From the NCBI GenBank assembly GCA_938008665.1, contig CALLKA010000024.1:1-16215 (forward strand): 16,215 nt of DNA, given 5' to 3'. Positions 14,313 to 16,215 of this stretch are shown one piece after another (position 1 is the stretch's first letter; each line of letters opens with the position of its first letter). The stretch is from an uncultured Bacteroidota bacterium. Its GTDB lineage: Bacteria > Bacteroidota > Bacteroidia > Chitinophagales > Chitinophagaceae. The notes under the pieces were generated by a model. That model was not told the DNA's origin. It saw only the letters and a list, made by a program, of their open reading frames with translations, and ran no database searches. The translations under genes were made by a program, and so were the position numbers.

Positions 14313-16215
14313 AAAATCCTTAATGGTACTTGGTAACCAAACCTGCATCGCATTATTTCCTCGGTTACTCCAAGCATAATAAGGTATTGCTCTCACTTTC
14401 TGCATGATAGAACTGACGGTAAATCCATCATTTGAAATTTGAATGCATGGTAAATTAGCAATCAAACTTACCACTGGCTCCTCTAATATTTTAAAATCTT
14501 CTGCATTAAAGTCAATTGAAATAGGCGAAATCACATTCCAAGCTTTTCCATTATTATCAGCTCCTTCAATACAATATACAATTGGCCCTCTCTGTAATGC
14601 AATACGATCATTGTCAAATTTTAGTTCATTACGTGCAGTCACTTTTTTAATCGTCATCGGTAATTTGTATTCAATTACATCATTGTCCTTCCATTCATTT
14701 TTCACAACCACATAACCATCTTGCAAATCAAATTTTACAGGATTGCCGTTTACTAAAAGCTCAGGCATTTCAGTTGTATTTTTTGTAAAATGATATAAAT
14801 CCCCAGGTGCAGGTGTTCCAGTTACCCAACCAGGCAATCTAAAAGCAATGGTTGAAGTTATTTTCTTTTTCATATTGAGTACACATTTCACATCACCCTT
14901 CCATGGGTATCCCGTTTGCATTGTTAATTTCATTTCCCCCTTTGGTAAATTAAAACTGGTTTCACTTCCTACAAATAAGTTGACAAAAATTTTCTCGTCT
15001 TTATACCCATAAATGTAATTCCCCAAGGATGCAATTAACCTTGCGATGTTGGAAGGACAACATGCTGTTCCAAACCACTCCTGCCTACTCTTTTTACCAT
15101 TGGATGCTAAAGGATTACCATAAAAGAATTTATCACCACTCAAGGACAAACCATCTAAAGCGGCATTATACAGGCTGCGCTCTAGCACATCCATATATTC
15201 CGCATTACCAGTTAAGCTATTCATTCGTTGGTTCCAAAAAACCATACCCACGGACGCACATGTTTCACAATAGGCTTGCTCATTGGGTAAATCATAATCC
15301 TTACTAAAACCTTCATTACTACCCGCTGATCCTATACCACCAGTAATATACATATTGCGATAGACCACATCCTCCCAAACCGTGCGCATGGCTTTTAAAT
15401 AATCAGCATCCCCAGTATGCGCTGCTACATCCGCTGCCCCAGTATATAAATACATTGCCCTAACTGCATGTCCTGTTATTTGTGTTTGTTGCTTTACTGG
15501 CTCTTTGTCCTGTGCATATAAGGTATCCTTCCAATCAGACCAAGTATAGCCAACTGCATGTTTTTTACCTCTTTCGGATAATAACCAATCAGCCAAATTC
15601 AAATATTTTTTATCATTGGTAACACGGTATAATTTTACTAAAGCCAATTCCAATTCTTGGTGCCCTGTTACCCAATTTCTTTTTCCTGGTCCAAATACGG
15701 AATCAAAATAATTCGCCCATCTAATAACCACATCCAAAAACTTTCTTTTTCCTGTTGCATCATAATAAGCAACTGCTGCTTCAATCATATGACCTCCACA
15801 ATAGTCCTCATGCATACTCATATCAGACCATCTTTTATCCAATCCCGTTAAGGTATAAAAGGTATTTAAATAGCCGTCTTGTAATTGCGCACTTGCAATC
15901 TTATCAATCCAATCATCCGCTTTTGCTTCTAGCGCTTTGTCCTTATTTGTTTTGATAGAATAAGCCATAGCTTCAATGGCTTTATACACATCCGAATCAT
16001 CATAAAAAATACCCTCATGCTTCTCCCCTCTGTTGCGTGCTACTTTTTCAAAATTTCTAATACGTCCTGTTTTTTCCTCAGTTTGATAAATACATGCAGC
16101 TAAAGTTTTGGTAGCAACCAAATCCATTTTAGGTTTCCAAAATGCATCCATAACATTAACTTTTGAAAAATTGACTGGCTCGATTTTTACATTTGAACTT
16201 TGGGCATTAAGTTGA
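14298..16215 (-). CDS. GH127 (DUF1680) beta-L-arabinofuranosidase-like glycoside hydrolase, 5'-partial
   Basis: The frame stays open upstream of the first visible ATG (16149-16151) to the right edge, adding 21 residues that read QLNAQ, the end of a signal peptide, and then IEPVNFSKVNVMDAFW, the usual start of GH127 proteins. The gene therefore begins outside the window; 638 residues are visible (numbered from the edge). The zinc and catalytic set of HypBA1-type enzymes can be matched: Glu301 (NEGF), Glu317 and Cys319 in YCETCAS, and Cys385-Cys386 in GTACCPSN, with His142, His185 and His249 lining the site. The first Cys of the pair is the nucleophile in HypBA1. The N-terminal part is an (alpha/alpha)6 barrel and the C-terminal third beta-rich. 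It should release terminal beta-L-arabinofuranose or a similar sugar from plant glycans in the periplasm; exact substrate is uncertain. Confidence 0.88.
   Translation of the reverse strand, partial: QLNAQSSNVKIEPVNFSKVNVMDAFWKPKMDLVATKTLAACIYQTEEKTGRIRNFEKVARNRGEKHEGIFYDDSDVYKAIEAMAYSIKTNKDKALEAKADDWIDKIASAQLQDGYLNTFYTLTGLDKRWSDMSMHEDYCGGHMIEAAVAYYDATGKRKFLDVVIRWANYFDSVFGPGKRNWVTGHQELELALVKLYRVTNDKKYLNLADWLLSERGKKHAVGYTWSDWKDTLYAQDKEPVKQQTQITGHAVRAMYLYTGAADVAAHTGDADYLKAMRTVWEDVVYRNMYITGGIGSAGSNEGFSKDYDLPNEQAYCETCASVGMVFWNQRMNSLTGNAEYMDVLERSLYNAALDGLSLSGDKFFYGNPLASNGKKSRQEWFGTACCPSNIARLIASLGNYIYGYKDEKIFVNLFVGSETSFNLPKGEMKLTMQTGYPWKGDVKCVLNMKKKITSTIAFRLPGWVTGTPAPGDLYHFTKNTTEMPELLVNGNPVKFDLQDGYVVVKNEWKDNDVIEYKLPMTIKKVTARNELKFDNDRIALQRGPIVYCIEGADNNGKAWNVISPISIDFNAEDFKILEEPVVSLIANLPCIQISNDGFTVSSIMQKVRAIPYYAWSNRGNNAMQVWLPSTIKDFKVNN

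Noticed and set aside
14443..15955. Plus-strand frames opposite the GH127 gene
   Set aside because: Shadow frames of a recognised family with intact catalytic residues on the minus strand.

Overview
The window looks like a chromosomal segment of a member of the Bacteroidota, probably Chitinophagaceae-like. This rests on the low GC content, the lack of Shine-Dalgarno sequences before most genes, signal peptides ending in '-NAQ' or '-SAQ', TAnnTTTG-like -7 promoter elements, and the protein families present. The genus is inference only; no rRNA or tRNA gene is visible.

Region 1 (1 to about 2600) is accessory DNA. It holds a possible 3' end of a gene running in from the left, a predicted HUH-type replication or mobilisation endonuclease (273-1106), two tiny overlapping genes of unknown function, a clear terminator, and a catalytic-domain-only tyrosine recombinase (2012-2581). 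Together they suggest the right part of a small integrated replicon, phage or mobilisable element whose left part lies outside the window. Region 2 (about 2600-4640) continues the accessory character. It has a very AT-rich secreted TPR protein with a domain resembling the soluble C-terminus of DUF2723/GT117 proteins, a 463-base gene-free stretch packed with nested palindromes and a 63-bp tandem repeat, and a small lipoprotein gene.

Region 3 (4801-7387) is a two-gene operon encoding a VWA (MIDAS) protein and a MoxR/ChlI-like AAA+ ATPase, a common chaperone-like pair. It converges with region 4.

Region 4 (7400-12588) is a sugar-related block. A secreted BNR/sialidase-like protein on the minus strand is divergent from a ThuA + beta-propeller dehydrogenase + HEAT + azurin-like cupredoxin multidomain protein, which is followed 8 bases later by a Gfo/Idh/MocA oxidoreductase. 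This pair suggests extracytoplasmic sugar or glycoside oxidation combined with cytoplasmic keto-sugar or NAD-dependent chemistry (inference).

Region 5 (12650-16215) has a DoxX-like membrane protein behind a perfect 13-bp inverted repeat, a secreted Spy/CpxP-like small protein with a strong terminator, a universal stress protein behind an FNR/NNR-like palindrome, and, on the minus strand, a GH127 beta-L-arabinofuranosidase-like enzyme whose 5' end runs off the right edge of the window. The sialidase-like protein and GH127 point to use of plant or algal glycans. No SusC/SusD pair is present in the window.
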